DNA of 64,000 nucleotides from Cryptomeria japonica. Its lineage: Eukaryota; Streptophyta; Pinopsida; Cupressales; Cupressaceae. The position numbers were made by a program, and so were the translations under genes. This document shows positions 11,899-24,766 of the stretch, one piece after another. Positions within the stretch are counted from its first letter, which is position 1. Every line of letters begins with the position of its first letter. The notes under the pieces are model-generated. The model was not told the DNA's origin. It made no database searches and saw only the letters and a program-made list of their open reading frames with translations. Location of the stretch: positions 234,162,733 through 234,226,732 of the forward strand of contig NC_081414.1 of assembly GCF_030272615.1 (NCBI RefSeq), given 5' to 3'.

Positions 11899-13417
11899 TG
11901 ATGATTAATGATGAACAGTTAGTACCAAACCGGTACTGAGAGGCGGGGGGGTGGGGGGGGTGAATCAGTATAGGCAAAAACTTTCCCTGAACCAGTTTGA
12001 CTGCAAAGACTGCACTTAACTGGTAAACAATAACACTAATCCAAAATAGAGTACTACCGGTAAAACAAAGAATGACTATGGCAAGCATAAACCAGTTATC
12101 ACTTAGATCTTCACCACACCTAACATCTCCTTTTCACTTCACTCATATGCATAAATAGGTAATACATCAGAAATGTAAAGACTACTAGTTCAACATGCAT
12201 TACCACTTGACAGAAAATATTAAATCATCACATGAAAAGAATCACACATGACACACTGATTTTTCACGTGGAAACCCAACTGGGAAAAACCATGATGGGG
12301 ATGAATACCCACAAGTTGTTCTTTGAACTCTTTTGAAGTCCGCTCTGTTAGAAGCCTAGTCCGGTTAAATACTTTTACAATAGGTTCTGCTAGGAACCGA
12401 TCCTGCTAGGGATCACCCAGTTAAGGGATGGCTAAATACCCGGTTAAAGGTTAGAACCCTTTTAAAGGTTACCTTGCAAGAGGATTTGAAGAACTCATTG
12501 AATTGAGTCACCTTGTTAAAGGATTTACACAAAAGCCTATTAAAGCTACCCGGTTAAGGGATTTCCCAATTGTTGAAATGGTTAGAAGTCAATAGGTAAT
12601 ACATTGATTTGATAACAACACTCAATGCAAAGGCAGATCCTCTTTAGTTCCTTTTCTTCTGCAATCACACTCTGCAGGTATCAACACACTTCTCCGGTCT
12701 GGCAAGAATCAAGTATATCTTCACTTGGATACTTACATAACATTTGCCAACAACTTCAAAATGAAAAACATCATCAACCTTATAGGAAACAAATAGGTTG
12801 GTAGCATAAACCCTAAACCCTAAACATTTAGGTTTAACAATTCAGTCGGTTCAATCCAGACCACTAATCACACCACATTGAATGCAATAGTCTTTAACAG
12901 ATCTCAAGATGTTATCCAACGTTCATTCTTTTCCGCTTCATGAAGCTGATAACCCATCACGCATTCTCCACTGTTTATAGAGACTTCACACATTCCCGAG
13001 GCAGATAGGATCAATCTCCATGCAGGATCCTCAAGGAAATCCTTCACACGCACAAGGCTGACGTGGTAACACTATCTAGTGTTCATTACAATGCTAACTC
13101 ATCACAAGATGTCATCAGTTGAATCGCACAAGCTTGGAATGCATCAACCGAAAACCCTAAAGCTGAGACTACCAACCAGTAGTCATGCCAAATGAAACCT
13201 CGATACAAAACTTCCATTTACCAGTTCTCATTCCAACATAACGGTTCACCTTGAACAAACATACCGCTTCACTTTTTCACATATACCAGTTTACATCATC
13301 ATACCGGTTCTCTTGCCAGTTTGCTTACTACAACATACCGGTTCATACTTCAGCATATTGACATCAATGACAACATACAATATCATCATGTCATCAAGCT
13401 CTACACATATGCCAACA
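11899..13417 (-). repeat. Copia D 3' LTR (1519 bp)
   Basis: It starts TGATGATTAATG and ends ATGCCAACA, directly before the polypurine tract. It includes a G-rich run near 11945-11960 and a CCCTAAACCCTAAAC run near 12811. Confidence 0.93.
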
Positions 13418-13431
13418 ATCTCCCCCTTTGG
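13418..13431 (-). other. Copia D polypurine tract
   Basis: The minus strand reads CCAAAGGGGGAGAT next to the LTR start TGTTGGCATATG. Similar purine runs recur at about 13478, 13509 and 13575 in the 3' untranslated region. Confidence 0.9.
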
Positions 13432-13662
13432 CATTGCTAGCAATATACAATGATATCTATCTGCTTTGCATCTTCTTCTCCCCAATACTGGAGATATCTT
13501 CTCCACTTCACATCTTCTCCCCCTTTGACAATAATGCCAAAGTGGAGGCAAAAACAACTATGTCCCACTATGTTGCTCCCCCTAAGGAGTAGCATCCTTC
13601 AACACACCAATCCTGAAAAAGATTGATCAATGCAATACCTGACTGATATGGAGCACACACCT

Positions 13663-14226
13663 TTAGTTCACCTCTTGAAGGGACAACACCCCTAATTCAC
13701 CTCTCAAATAGGTAAATGTAGCCTTCGGTAGAGGCTTGGTGAATATGTCTGCTAACTGCTCCTTACTGGAGAGATGTTCTAATACAACCTCTTTGTTCTG
13801 AACCTTTTCCCTCAAGAAATGATACTTGAGCTTGAAGTGCTTGGTTCTAGCATGTAAAACCGGATTCTTGGAAATGTTGATTGCACTTGTGTTGTCACAA
13901 AATATACTTACCGGTTCAGATATAGGAACTTTGAAGTCACTCAATATATGCTTCATCCAAATTATCTGGTTGCAATTCATAAATGCTACAACATATCCCG
14001 CTTCTGTAGTAGACTGAGAGATGCAAATCTGCTTCTTACTCATCCATGAGACCAGTCTACCACCAAGAAAGAATGCACCACCGGTTGTGCTTTTCCGGTC
14101 ATCCACATTTCCAACCCAATCAGCATTTGTAAACACTTTCAGGTTGAAATCATTGTTGTAGGGATACCATAATCCATAGTCAATAGTTCCCTTTAGATAT
14201 CTCAGAATCCGCTTGACTGCTACCAA
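13663..14226 (-). pseudogene. Copia D RNase H
   Basis: A 187-codon frame in the same frame as the reverse transcriptase, separated by a stop near 14250. It has RILRYLKGTIDYGLWYP, then FTNADWVGNVDDRKSTTGG, FCDNTSAINISKNPVLHART and EQLADIFTKPLP. The first RNase H aspartate (usually TDADW) reads TNADW, so catalysis is probably lost. G shows the same change; F has TDVDW. Confidence 0.92.
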
Positions 14227-14253
14227 ATGGGATTCTCTTGGACTTTTCTAGAA

Positions 14254-15147
14254 CTATGCAGTAATGCCTACTACATGTGCAATGTCCGGTCTGCTATGTA
14301 CTACATAGTGCAGCTTACCAATCATTGATCGGTATTCCTTCTCATTCACCAACACTGAGTCATCCTCCTTGGATAGTTTACAACCGGTCACCATCGATGT
14401 ACCAACTGGTTTGCTATCTTCCATGCCAAAGGTTTTCAATAGCTCTTTGACATACTTGGACTGAGTGATAAAGATTCCATCTTTCATTTGTTGAATCTCT
14501 AGTCCAATGAATAACTTAATCTCCCCTATAAGTGACATCTCAAATTCCTTTTTCATCTCATCTGCAAAATCATGACTCATCTTGTAATCTCCCCCAAAAA
14601 TTATGTCATCAAAAAATATCTCACAGATTAGAATCTGATCTCCTTCTGACTTTAGATAGATATTGCTATCTTCACTTGTTCTCTCAAATCCAATCTTCAC
14701 AAGATGGGAGTGTAAGCATTCATACCATGCTCTAGGTGCCTGCTTCAATCCATATAAGGCTTTATGTAGCCTGCACACCATGTCACTGTCTTTTGATAGG
14801 GAAAACCCATTTGGTTGCTCTATATACACCTCCTCTTCAAGTAATCCATTCAGGAATGCAAATTTTACATCCATTTGATATACTTTGAATCCCTTGAAAG
14901 CTGCATATGCAAGAAGCATACAAACTCCTTCCAATCTAGCTATTGGAGCAAAGGTTTCTTCATAGTCTTCTCCTTCTTCTTGAGCATATCCTTTACACAC
15001 CAGTCTGCCTTTGTTTCTTACCACTGTGCCATCTTCATTCAGCTTATTTCTGAAAACCCATTTGGTGCCTATGACATTTTTATGCTTAGGTCTGGGTACC
15101 AAAGACCATGCACCATTCTTTTCTATCTGGTCAAGTTTCTCTTCCAT
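14254..15147 (-). pseudogene. Copia D reverse transcriptase
   Basis: A 297-codon open frame. It holds [54 protein letters not shown] and FFDDIIFGG, so both aspartates of the YVDD-type box are kept. After it come [15 protein letters not shown] and the [15 protein letters not shown] segment. Upstream, a stop near 15160 separates it from the linker after integrase. This is the least damaged catalytic domain in D. Confidence 0.93.
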
Positions 15148-15423
15148 TGCCTTGATCTAGTCTTCATTTTTATGTGCCTCTTTAAATGTTTTAGGCTCAA
15201 ATTTAGAGATCATACAAGAATTTTCTCTAACCTTTCTTCTTGTAACAATTCCTGCATCCTTGTCTCCTATGATTTGCTTTGGATCATGATTCAACTTTAC
15301 ATACCTAGGAATAATTTTAGTTGTTTCCTCTTGGTTTTCTTCTTCATCCTCATCTTCATTAGCATCAACATCTACTGGTGTAGAAGCACTGTTACTGGTA
15401 CTAGGCTATTTTGCAACCAGTTC

Positions 15424-16850
15424 CTAGAAAGTTACTACCGATTCATCTCCTACTTGCTCACTACTGATTTCCTTAGGTTTCTCAGAGTTTTCATCAATTC
15501 GAACATTGATACTTTCAACAATTCTCTGAGTCCTATTGTTAAAACATTTGAGAGCTTTGCTCTTTGTGGAATACCCTAGGAATATTCCCTCATCACATTT
15601 TGCATCACTTGCTCTAATGTTCACTCCTCTTGATATAACATTTTCTACCAAACACTCTAAAGTAGCTTACCATTGGTGTCTTACCGATCCAATACTCATA
15701 AGGAGTTTTATCTTTACCTTTCTTGATGAGTACCCGGTTCATTGTGTAGACTGCAGTGCTCATCGCTTCTCTCCAAAAAGTGTGAGCAACCTTCCCTTGG
15801 ATCAACATAGTTTTGGCTGCTTCAACTACAGTCCGATTGTTCCTCTCTGCTAGGCCATTCTGCTGTGGAGTCCCGGGGGCAGACAGTTGCCTCTTGATGT
15901 CATTCTCTTCATAGTACTTGTTGAATTATTTAGAAGTGAATTCTCCTCCTTGATCAGTTCTTAGGCACTTAATTCTTTTACCACTTTCTTTTTCAACCAG
16001 TGCTCTGAAGGCTTTGAATTTTTGAAAAGCTTCAGACTTGTCTTTCAAGAATGTGACCCACATCATTCTTGAGTAATCATTAATAAGAATCATAAAATAC
16101 CTATCTCCCTGCACACTCCTATTTTTCACAGGACCACACAAATCTAGTATGTATACGATCAAGTAAATTGTTTGCAGTGAAAGATTTACCTTTGAAGGTT
16201 GAGGAAGACATTTTCCCTAGTTGACACTGTCTGCACAAAGAATTCTCCAGTTTGCTCAGCACAGGAAATCCTCTAACTGCCTTGATCTTACTAGCCTTCA
16301 CAATATTGTCAAAGTTTACAAGGCAGAGTCTCCTATGCCATATCCAACTATCATCAAACTTACCCATTAGACATGTACTGATATTTGCATTCAGCTGAAA
16401 TAGGTTACCTTTGGTATGCATACCAGTGGCGATCAGTTCACCACTCTTACCTTTTATTTTACACACTCTATTTTTGAATTCTAGAGTGAGTCCATTGTCA
16501 TTCAACTGGACAACACTCAAAAGGTTGTGTTTGAGACCTTCTACCCAATACACATTATCAACACTGCTTTTTCCATTCAGAGAGATGGACCCTCTGCCTT
16601 TTACCATACATGGTGAATCATTACCAAATTGGACCACACCACCATCATACTCTTCCAGAGATAGAAACTTTCTCCGGTCACCAGTCATGTGGTGAGAACA
16701 ACCACTATCAATAATCCACTCATTGGAATTATCAAAGTGGGAGACAAGAGCTTTCTTGTCTGACACATCTTCCTTAACTGCTACAAACACAATGTCTTCA
16801 TTTTCTTCATCTTCTGATTCCTCATTAGTGACACCTTCATCAACTGCTAC
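15424..16850 (-). pseudogene. Copia D protease and integrase
   Basis: The 430-codon frame 17411-16119 continues from gag through WIIDSGCSHHMTGDRRKF, with the protease triplet DSG intact. It then runs through the pre-integrase region and zinc finger (WHRRLCLVNFDN, CRQCQLGK). One histidine of the usual HVNF is replaced by leucine. A frameshift near 16140 breaks the integrase core; the next frame (16162-15926) gives RYFMILINDYSRMMWVTFL and CLRTDQGGEF. The glutamate motif GLAERNN is readable near 15850. The segments 15808-15614 and 15651-15424 are the C-terminal part (VFGRKCYIKR, GIFLGYSTKS), with a second frameshift near 15650. Confidence 0.9.
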
Positions 16851-17753
16851 AAAATAGTTTCTCCTATTTCCTCCTTTGAACTTCTTGAACTTCTCCGGTT
16901 TGTCCTTATTATCTCCATTAGGACAGTTTACAAAAATGTGTCCTATCCTATTACAAGAGAAGCATTTCAAAGGAAGCTTACCTCTGTATTTACCAGTTCC
17001 CTTAGGAAGTCTCCTGGCAAGAAGAGCTTCAAATTCCATCAGGATCTCCTTGTCATCCATTTCTCTGCTTTGTCTTGGTTCACAATTGGTACTAGCTTCT
17101 TTACACTTTCTAGATGGTGCAACAGATGCTCTTAAGGCTGATTCAGTGTTCTGAATACTGCCATCATAATTATTTTGCTCATAAGATGTCAACTTAGGAA
17201 CGATGGAGTCTAGGGATACCTTTGTCTTGTCTATAGACCTCAACTCCTGAATAGCAGCAACCCTTATTGCATAGACTGGTACCAAGGATCTCAAGACTTT
17301 ACTAACAACAATGGAATCCTCAATTTTACCTCCTGCACTCTTGATGTCTCCAACAACAATTTTGATTCTTATTCCATATTGTTGAATGGTCTCTCCTTCA
17401 ACCATCCGCATGTCTTCAAACTTTCCCTGAAGGCTCTCTTCCTTAGCTTATTTCACATGCTCATCACCGCCATAGATATTCTCCAGAGCATCCCATACTT
17501 CTTTGGTATTATCTTTATCTTGAACATCAATAAACTCAATGTCAGATAGACTATTGATTCAGGCTTCCATGACTTGCCCATTCTCCTGAATCTCTCTTTT
17601 TTGGTCATTGGTGAGAGTATCAGTAGGAATAACATAAGCATTCTCAACATAGCTCCAGTGTTGAGCACCCATGCTTCTAATGTAGATCTTCATTCTGTCC
17701 TTCCATATCTTGAAGTTATCTCTATTGAACTTTGGACCTTCCCTCTTCATCAT
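16850..17753 (-). pseudogene. Copia D gag
   Basis: It starts MMKREGPKFNRDNFKIWKDR at 17753, the same start as in F and G. The first open piece (17753-17559) stops after GQVMEA. In the same frame the gag resumes at 17411 (MRMVEGETIQQYGIRIK). A central helix-rich part follows (VLRSLVPVYAIRVAAIQELR), then a CCHC knuckle, CFSCNRIGHIFVNC, which is intact here. The family is UBN2-type copia gag. An in-frame stop lies near 17453-17558. The 3' limit given is approximate because the frame runs on into protease. Confidence 0.9.
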
Positions 17754-17810
17754 TAGAGTAGGATCTTTTCCTCAACCGGTTAAGCTTACAACACAAAGGA
17801 CCTGGAAGAT

Positions 17811-17822
17811 GCTCTGATACCA
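17811..17822 (-). other. Copia D primer-binding site
   Basis: The minus strand reads TGGTATCAGAGC, complementary to initiator methionine tRNA. Confidence 0.95.
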
Positions 17823-17824
17823 AT

Positions 17825-19332
17825 TGATGAATAATGATGAATAGTTAGTACCAAACAGGTACTGAGAGGGGGGGGGGTGAATCAGTACAGGCAAAAACTT
17901 TCCCTGAACCAGTTTGACTGCAAAGATTGCACTTAACTGGTAAACAGTAACACCGATCCAAAATAGGGTACTACCAGTAAAACTAAGAATGACTATGGCA
18001 AGCATAAACCGGTTATCACTTAGATCTTCACCACACCTAACATCTCCTTTTCACTTTACTCATATGCATAAACATGTAATACATCAGAAATATAAAGAAT
18101 ATTGGTTCAACATGCATTACCACTTGACAGAAAATATTAAATCATCACATGAAAAGCATCACACATGACACACTGATTTTTCACATGGAAACCCAACTGG
18201 GAAAAAACATGGTGGGGATGAATACCCACAAGTTGTTCTTTGAACTCTTTTGAAGTCCGCTCTGTTAGAAGCCTAGTCCATTTAAAGACTTTTACAATAG
18301 GTTCTGCTAGGAACCGATCCTGTTAGGGATCACCCAGTTAAGGGATGGCTAAATACCCGCTTAAAGGTTAGAACCCTGTTAAAGGTTACCTCACAAGAGG
18401 ATTTGAAGAACTCATTGAATTGAGTCACCCTATTAAAGGATTTACACAAAAGCCTGTTAAAGCTACTCGGTTAAGGGATTTTCCAACTGTTGAAATGGTT
18501 AGAAGTCAACAAGTAATACACTGATCTGATAACAACACTCAATGCCAAGGCAGATCCTCTTTAGTTCCTTTTCTTTTGCAATCACACTCTGCAGGTATCA
18601 ACACACTTCTCCAGTTTGGCAAGAATCAAGTATCTCTTCACTTGGATACTTACATAACATTTGCCAACAACTTCAAAATGAAAAACATCATTTACCTTAT
18701 AGGAAATAGATAGGTCGGTAGCATAAACCCTAAACCCTAAACATTTAGGTTTAACAATTCTGTTGGTTCAATCCAGACCATTAATCACACTACATTGAAT
18801 GCAACAATCTTGAACAGATCTCAAGACGTCATCCAACATTCATTCTTTTCCGCTTCAGGAAGCTAATAACCCATCACGCGTTCTCCACCATTTACAGAGA
18901 CTTCGCACATTCCCGAGGCAGATAGGATCAATCTCCATGCAAGATCCTCAAGGAAATCCTTCACGCGCACAAGGCTGATGTGGCAACACTATCTAGTCTT
19001 TATTACAATGCTAACTCATCACAAGATGTCATCGGTTGAATCACACAAGCTTGGAATGCATCAATCAAAAACCCTGAAGCTGAGACTACCAACCGGTAGT
19101 CATGCCAAATGAAACCCCAATACAAAACTTCCATTTACCGGTTCTCATTCCAACATACCGGCTCACCTTGAACAAACATACCGCTTCACTTTGTCACATA
19201 TACTGATTTACATCATCATACCAGTTCTCTTGCCATTTTGATTACTACAACATACTGGTTCATACTTTAGCATATTGACATCAATGACCATACAATATCA
19301 TCATGTCATCAAGCTATGCACATATGCTAACA
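17825..19332 (-). repeat. Copia D 5' LTR (1508 bp)
   Basis: It starts TGATGAATAATG, two bases after the primer site, and ends ATGCTAACA before GGGTT. It pairs along its length with 11899-13417. Confidence 0.93.
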
Positions 19333-20003
19333 GGGTTTTCCTTCGGTCAAACCTTGGTTTTGGAATTAACCATGAAATAGAATTGAAATGTGAATGAAGT
19401 GCTATAATAGAATGCTTTCCTTTTGAGGGAAAGGTTGAAAGTGTTCGAAACACTAATGATATACCTTTTAATGAAGTTTTATTTGTATCCACAAGGAGTT
19501 AGGGTTTCATGTAGATAGTCTTCATAAAACATAGATCATGAATGTCATCTCCGATGCTTGAATCTTGATGTCATGTATGCCTAAATGATTGAAAGAAGAC
19601 TGATTGCTTGCTCACTTGAATTTTTTAGAATGTAATTGAGGACTTGAAATTTATGGATTAGATTTAAAATAGAGGGATATACCTCCTTTTATACATGCTA
19701 TTCAAAAACAAATTAATTTTCTGACACTGGCCGACATGGGATCTAGGTTCCTACTCAAATTGAGTTACCATTATGAGGCCCCAAAATGGGCCCTTTTTTA
19801 GAGGACCATGGCGTTGGGCATCTTGGTCCTTAAGGACATCAGGGTCCCAAGATTAAGGTGAGAGAAATGCAGATAGTTAAAATTTGATTTTGATACATGA
19901 TGTGAGCAGAATTAGAGCTTCAATCAATCCTTAGAGGATGAATGCCAAAGTGAGGGCCTAAGTGAGGATAAAATTGTAAGGGAGTAAAATTTAGAATGCT
20001 ACA

Positions 20004-20018
20004 TTTATCTCCCACTTT
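20004..20018 (-). other. Gypsy-2 polypurine tract
   Basis: The minus strand reads AAAGTGGGAGATAAA directly before the LTR start TGTAGCATTC. This is the primer for second-strand synthesis and fixes the orientation of gypsy-2. Confidence 0.7.
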
Positions 20019-21259
20019 GGCAGGAGTATGAGACTAAGAACACTCACGGTAAAGTACAAAGGTTTGCATTGAAAACTTTTATCAAGACATCAAGAGATAA
20101 GACTCACTAACCCAATGGACTTTAGGATCTTACTACTTCAACATCAAGATAAAATGGACATCATAAGAAAGAGAAAAGAGAGAGAGAATCATGACTACTG
20201 GCCTACTAAGGTTTTCTTACTGTGAGTCATGAAAAAGAAAAATACCAAATTACAAAGCAAAAGGCTCAGTTTGCAAAGTAACTTGAGTATTGAGACATGT
20301 TATAGTGTGTGCATAAAGTGAAATATTGAATGGAGTGTATGGCCCCACATTAAAGTGATTGCATACGCCTTATCGAAAGAAATTTATTTAAGGTAGCATG
20401 CATCCAAAGACAAGCACATTACTGCACTGATATGCCCCCAAGAAAGGACATATCAAAGAATAATTGTCATAAAACATGTAACACGTAAGGGATCCACTAA
20501 CTATGGGGTCAGTATGCTCTTATGATAAATATTGTATATCATAAATATTTGTATTGAATTGACCTCATCCCCCAAAGGTAGTCGAACTACAAGCACAATG
20601 GAAGAAGGGAACATGTGTCTTTTGAGTCAACATGGAAGAGAGCAAAAGAGATATCAATGCTTGCATCGTCCCCAAGTAGATAACACAAGATACAACAAAT
20701 AGAAGAATGTCACAACAGATTTGGTCTATTTATTAACTTTCACCAATGAAGTGATAGGGGTCATCCAAAGAGAACCTAACATAACAGAAAAACACATCAC
20801 GGGCGAAACACGTTACGAACAAGCAAGAGAGTAGAGAGAATCTATGACATGAATGAAGCTAATCAAGCAAATCATCCGCTTCCCAAATCTTGAACATTGT
20901 TTTGGGAAGGTGGACAAGATGCAAGAGGAGCAACTTTGAGCATGGTAGATGGAGCTATTGCAAGTTCCAAACAAGGACCATTCTCTAATGATGAGTCACT
21001 TTGTCTGTCACTCTGAGCTAGGATTAATACTTTTGAAAATTAGATAAATCATTGTCAACATCAACAAGTTCATATTCATCATTAGAATCAACATTGCTAT
21101 CATGAACAACATTATCATCCATTTCTTTATCAAGATTAATAAAATAGGATCTCTAATACGAATAGAACATGAGCCATCATCTTTCTTAAGCATTTTTAAT
21201 CTTGGTGATTTAGGTTGAACTTCCTCCCTAGGGTTAGGTGAAGGTTGGACAAATGAGAT
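20019..21259 (-). other. Gypsy-2 3' region
   Basis: About 1.2 kb with no intact gene. On the minus strand near 21140-21040 a translation rich in aspartate, glutamate and asparagine (DDNVVHDSNVDSNDEYELV) may be the tail of pol or a late extra frame. The longest open frame there (21268-21008, 86 codons) is in another frame and looks spurious. The rest appears to be 3' untranslated sequence with no recognised motif. Confidence 0.45.
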
Positions 21260-22345
21260 TGTAGACACCTAAAAATGTCTCATCAATCATGTCCTAATTA
21301 TTCGTCTAAATTAATTAAGTAATTCTTTAATTATTTAATTAAGGTAATTATTCTTCTAAACTGACTAAATCATCACATTCAACATTACTAATTATTCTAT
21401 TTCTATTTCTTTATCAATCTATCATTAACCCTCTTTCAAATATTATTTATTTAATTAAAATTATAGTTAATTCCCTAAATTAAATAATATTCATTATTTA
21501 ATTAATCACATTTCAATTGATTAAATAATCTCATTTAAATTATTTAATTAATTAACTTATTCCTCCTATTCCCCAAATTCGAATTTCAAATAATTCCATC
21601 TAATTTCATTTTCCCCAAATTAACATTTCACGAAATTTGAATTTCATCAAATTTCAATAAAATTTCATGTGCATTTCAACATTCAAAAATCCAAATTTAA
21701 ATTCAAATTAAAATGAAATTTAATTTCAAATTCAAAGTCCTACAACACATGTTGAAAATCGAGACTGATTGATCAAATCAGTTAACTAATCGGTTAACTC
21801 TCCAATCTCCCCTTTTCACTCCAAATCGCCTTTTTCTAACTAATCAATCAATCCAATTATCTCTTCAATCAACCCACTCAACTGGCTAATCTATTCAGTC
21901 TACTATCCAATCAATCTAGTTGACTACTCAATCAAATGAGTTAACAAGTCAATCTATCATGTTAATAGATCAATCAATTCACTTAATTGTTGGAAACCAA
22001 TAACACTGAGAGGGGGGGCGAATCAGTGTTATACCGAAACAATAGATTTTAGCCTTATTAAACCATGCATACACCAACCGATATACCAATACATACATAA
22101 TTGAAAGAAGTAAAGTAACCAATAAGCCAAACACATAAATTAGAATCATAACACATAGATTTATATGTGGAAAACCTCAAAGAGAAAAAACCATGGTGGG
22201 ATTTGTGACCCACAATATCAATCCACTGGCCATATGAAGAGATATTACAAATATATGAGGGGCCTGCACTTGCAGGAAGGCTTACAACCTAGAGCACACT
22301 GCTCAATCACAATAGGAGTCTCACTGACTACATAAAATTCCAGAC

Positions 22346-23245
22346 TGTTGTCAATTGACACTCATTGGAATCATATATTGTTAGTGATGGCAACAAGATT
22401 CTATTGAAGGCATATACCGACATTTGGAGGCATACACCGGCAGATACCAACATTGGAGCATTTAGGGTCATCACCGATACCAACACTGACATCCAACACT
22501 TCAATGAATCCGACATCAATTTGGGATCCGAAAGGTTTTATTTGTAAAATTATTTTGTAATTATTGTATAGGGCCAACATTGAATATCTTTTGTATTGTA
22601 AGCCGACATAAGGCATATTGTTTGTAAAGGGTATATAAGTCAGTCTGTTAGGTCATTTTGATATAGGATAAGGATATGACAAGGAAGTAGAACTGTGTAA
22701 TGTGAAGGATATGTATGTAGTTAATTTGTATGTGAATGTAATATCATGCAATGATCAATAGATGGTTTGTAAAACATTCTTGGAGCAAAGGAGATACCGG
22801 AAGAAGGATTCAGGGTTTATGAACCGGTACAGAACAAAGCTTTAACCAGAATTCTTTTTGGCATTATAGATGCATTTTGTGAGTTCACTAGTACTATTTT
22901 ATCTCAGTAGAAGCTTGTAGTCAGTGAGACTCTTTTGTGTTGAGCAGTGTGCTCTAGGCAGTGTGCCTTCCTGCATGTGTAGGCCCCCATGCTATGTAAT
23001 ATCTTTCATATGGCCACTGAATTGATATTGTGGGTCACAAATCCCACCATGGTTTTTCCTCTTTGAGGTTTTCCACATATAAAATTTGTGTGTTATGGCG
23101 CTCATTCATGTGGCTGGTTTATTTACTTCATGTTATATGTTTCTTCATTTATTGGTTTATATGTGTATGTTATAATAAGGTAAAATCTTATATTACCAGT
23201 AGAACATTGATTCACCCTCCCTATCAATGTTCTTGGATTCCAACA
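22346..23245 (+). repeat. E1 5' LTR (900 bp)
   Basis: It starts TGTTGTCAATTGAC and ends TTCCAACA before the primer site. A TATA box, TATATAAG, lies at 22632-22639. The block is homologous to 26313-30986 without S1. Confidence 0.9.
22632..22639 (+). promoter_or_regulatory. TATA box of E1 5' LTR
   Basis: TATATAAG; the same octamer is kept in the 3' LTR at 30373-30380. Confidence 0.6.
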
Positions 23246-23247
23246 AT

Positions 23248-23259
23248 TGTTATCAGAGC
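23248..23259 (+). other. E1 primer-binding site
   Basis: TGTTATCAGAGC, which differs from TGGTATCAGAGC by one base. Confidence 0.85.
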
Positions 23260-23319
23260 TTGGTACCTCAAAGGAAGTTTAGCAGCTTAAGGAAGATCCT
23301 GAAACCAGAATCATTGAAC

Positions 23320-24400
23320 ATGGCTATGGAGAAGCAACTTGAGATGGCACTTGAGGATTATGATGTTGAAAGGATGAAGAACTTAAAAGTGCAAGATGAA
23401 TTGAATTCTGCTAATGAGTTTATTCTTGTTCTGCAGGAAAGGTTATCATTAGCTCAAGCTAAGAGAAAGGAATTTCTGCAAAACCAGGGTGATGAAGAGA
23501 AAAATGCACTTAAGGAGCAATCTCAAAAACCGAGTCAAGAAAACATGCTCATGAAGAATGAAATGCAAGACCTGACTATGAGGTTATCAAAAGATATTGA
23601 CTCATGAGAATAATCTGTTGAAAACTGATTTGGTACAATTCTAGAATAATGAACAAGAGCTAGAGAGACAAATAATAACTTTGTGAGATGATCCGACAAT
23701 TACAAGTGAGTATAAAGAAAAATTCAGGATTAATGCTACACAGTTGGATGATTTATTGAAAAGACAAAGACAGAGTGAAGATTCTAGAGGACTTGGATTT
23801 GTGCAAGATGAAAGCTCCGGTACTGCAAATGAAGATCAAACAACCGGTATGCATAACTCATCTGACCAGAGGAAACTGGTAAGGAAACCTAATGCTTACA
23901 AATTGAATGGTAGATGTTTTGTTTGTAATAAACTTGGGCATATGGCTAGACAATGTAGAAATAGAGAAAATCAAAACTAAAATTCAATTCTCAGTCAATA
24001 TACGAATTGCAAGAAATATGGCCATAAGTTAGAAGATTGCAGAATGAACATTAAGTATCATGCATGTGGAAAGTTTGGACATTTGACTAATCAATGTAGG
24101 TCAAGAAATGACACCGGATATGTCAAAGCAATTCAAAAGAACAATGTTACATGTTATGCATGCAACAAAATAGGTCATATTGCTAAGTACTGCAGAAGCA
24201 AGACTACACCGGTTAATAATGATAAAGAAAATGAGAAAGGAAAGAAGAAGGTAGATGAAATACAACAATATCACACCAAGAGCCGGGTTAGAAAATCTGA
24301 AGAACCAAGTGGAGATGCAACTACAACAATAACTGCACCATTAACTCCATCGGTAGAACAAAGAATTCCTACACCGATAGGAAATTCAGTTGGTAACTGA
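23320..24400 (+). pseudogene. E1 frame 1: coiled-coil and zinc-knuckle protein (gag-like)
   Basis: It starts MAMEKQLEMALEDYDVERMK. The coiled-coil part is open to 23607, then a stop and frameshift lead to 23744-23980 and 24044-24400. The first knuckle, CFVCNKLGHMARQC, is intact. The second, NCKKYGHKLEDC, and the third, HACGKFGHLTNQC, have each lost their first cysteine. The fourth, CYACNKIGHIAKYC, is intact. Together with E2 this shows that the ancestral protein had four complete knuckles. The tail after the last knuckle is lysine-rich and then threonine/proline-rich. Confidence 0.8.
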
Positions 24401-24766
24401 GGCATACGCCTTAGGGGTTGGAAAATTCATTGCATATCTTGCATATTCCCCGGAAGAGATCTGGAAGAGATCTGGAGAGTGGTACTGATCATTGATGGAG
24501 GTTTATCCGACATAAAACTGTGAAACCGACATCCAGTAGGATACATCGCTAAGCATGTATGATAATGATGAATTAGGGTTTACTCGCTGATAAAAAAGGA
24601 AAATGGACTCATTTTCACTCACCCAACACTCGAGAAAACCAGAGTGAAGCAAAGGCAAATCACAGTCGATCAAGAGAAAGCAAAGGCATTCTAAAGATTT
24701 CCAATAGTCATCTGAGAAGTAATAAAAATCCTTCAACCGATGACTGTTTTCAATGTTTTTTTTGAA

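Larger units (their letters stand above)
11899..19332 (-). mobile_element. Copia D: complete but dead Ty1/copia element, same family as F and G
   Basis: LTRs 11899-13417 and 17825-19332 flank a full gag-pol on the minus strand. The GGGTT target duplication is exact (11894-11898 and 19333-19337), inside the gypsy-2 LTR. By eye the LTRs differ at roughly 6 in 100 bases over the first 175. The polyprotein frame has stops and at least two frameshifts (near 16140 and 15650). Its protein pieces match those of F and G almost residue for residue, in the opposite orientation. Confidence 0.94.
11413..20003 (-). repeat. Gypsy-2 3' LTR, split by copia D (about 1150 bp without the insert)
   Basis: The two halves are 11413-11898 and 19338-20003. 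They rejoin cleanly once D and one GGGTT copy are removed. The rejoined block matches the gypsy-1 LTR (9749-10669) in order, with shared segments such as TTTGGAATTAAC, GCTTTCCTTTTGAG-like, GATTGCTTGCTCACTTGAA and GAATGCCAAAGTGAGG. The ends are TGTTGTGG and GCTACA. Confidence 0.75.
11413..21259 (-). mobile_element. Gypsy-2: 3' part of a Ty3/gypsy element, interrupted by copia D and cut by element H
   Basis: The LTR (11413-20003, split by D) is followed on its right by a minus-strand polypurine tract (20018-20004) and about 1.2 kb of 3' region. That makes it the 3' end of a minus-strand element. Its body is interrupted at 21260, where element H begins, and any remainder lies beyond the window. 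CTAAT (11408-11412) would be one copy of its target duplication; the other is not visible. Confidence 0.72.

Noticed and set aside
12811-12825. Telomere-like CCCTAAACCCTAAAC run, also at 18728-18742 and, inverted, near 39710 and 45622
   Set aside because: It is part of the D/F LTR in every copy and only two units long, so it is not a telomere or an interstitial telomere array.
14875-15579. 234-codon plus-strand frame opposite the copia D polyprotein
   Set aside because: It is the antisense shadow of reverse transcriptase and linker, which have clear family motifs on the minus strand.
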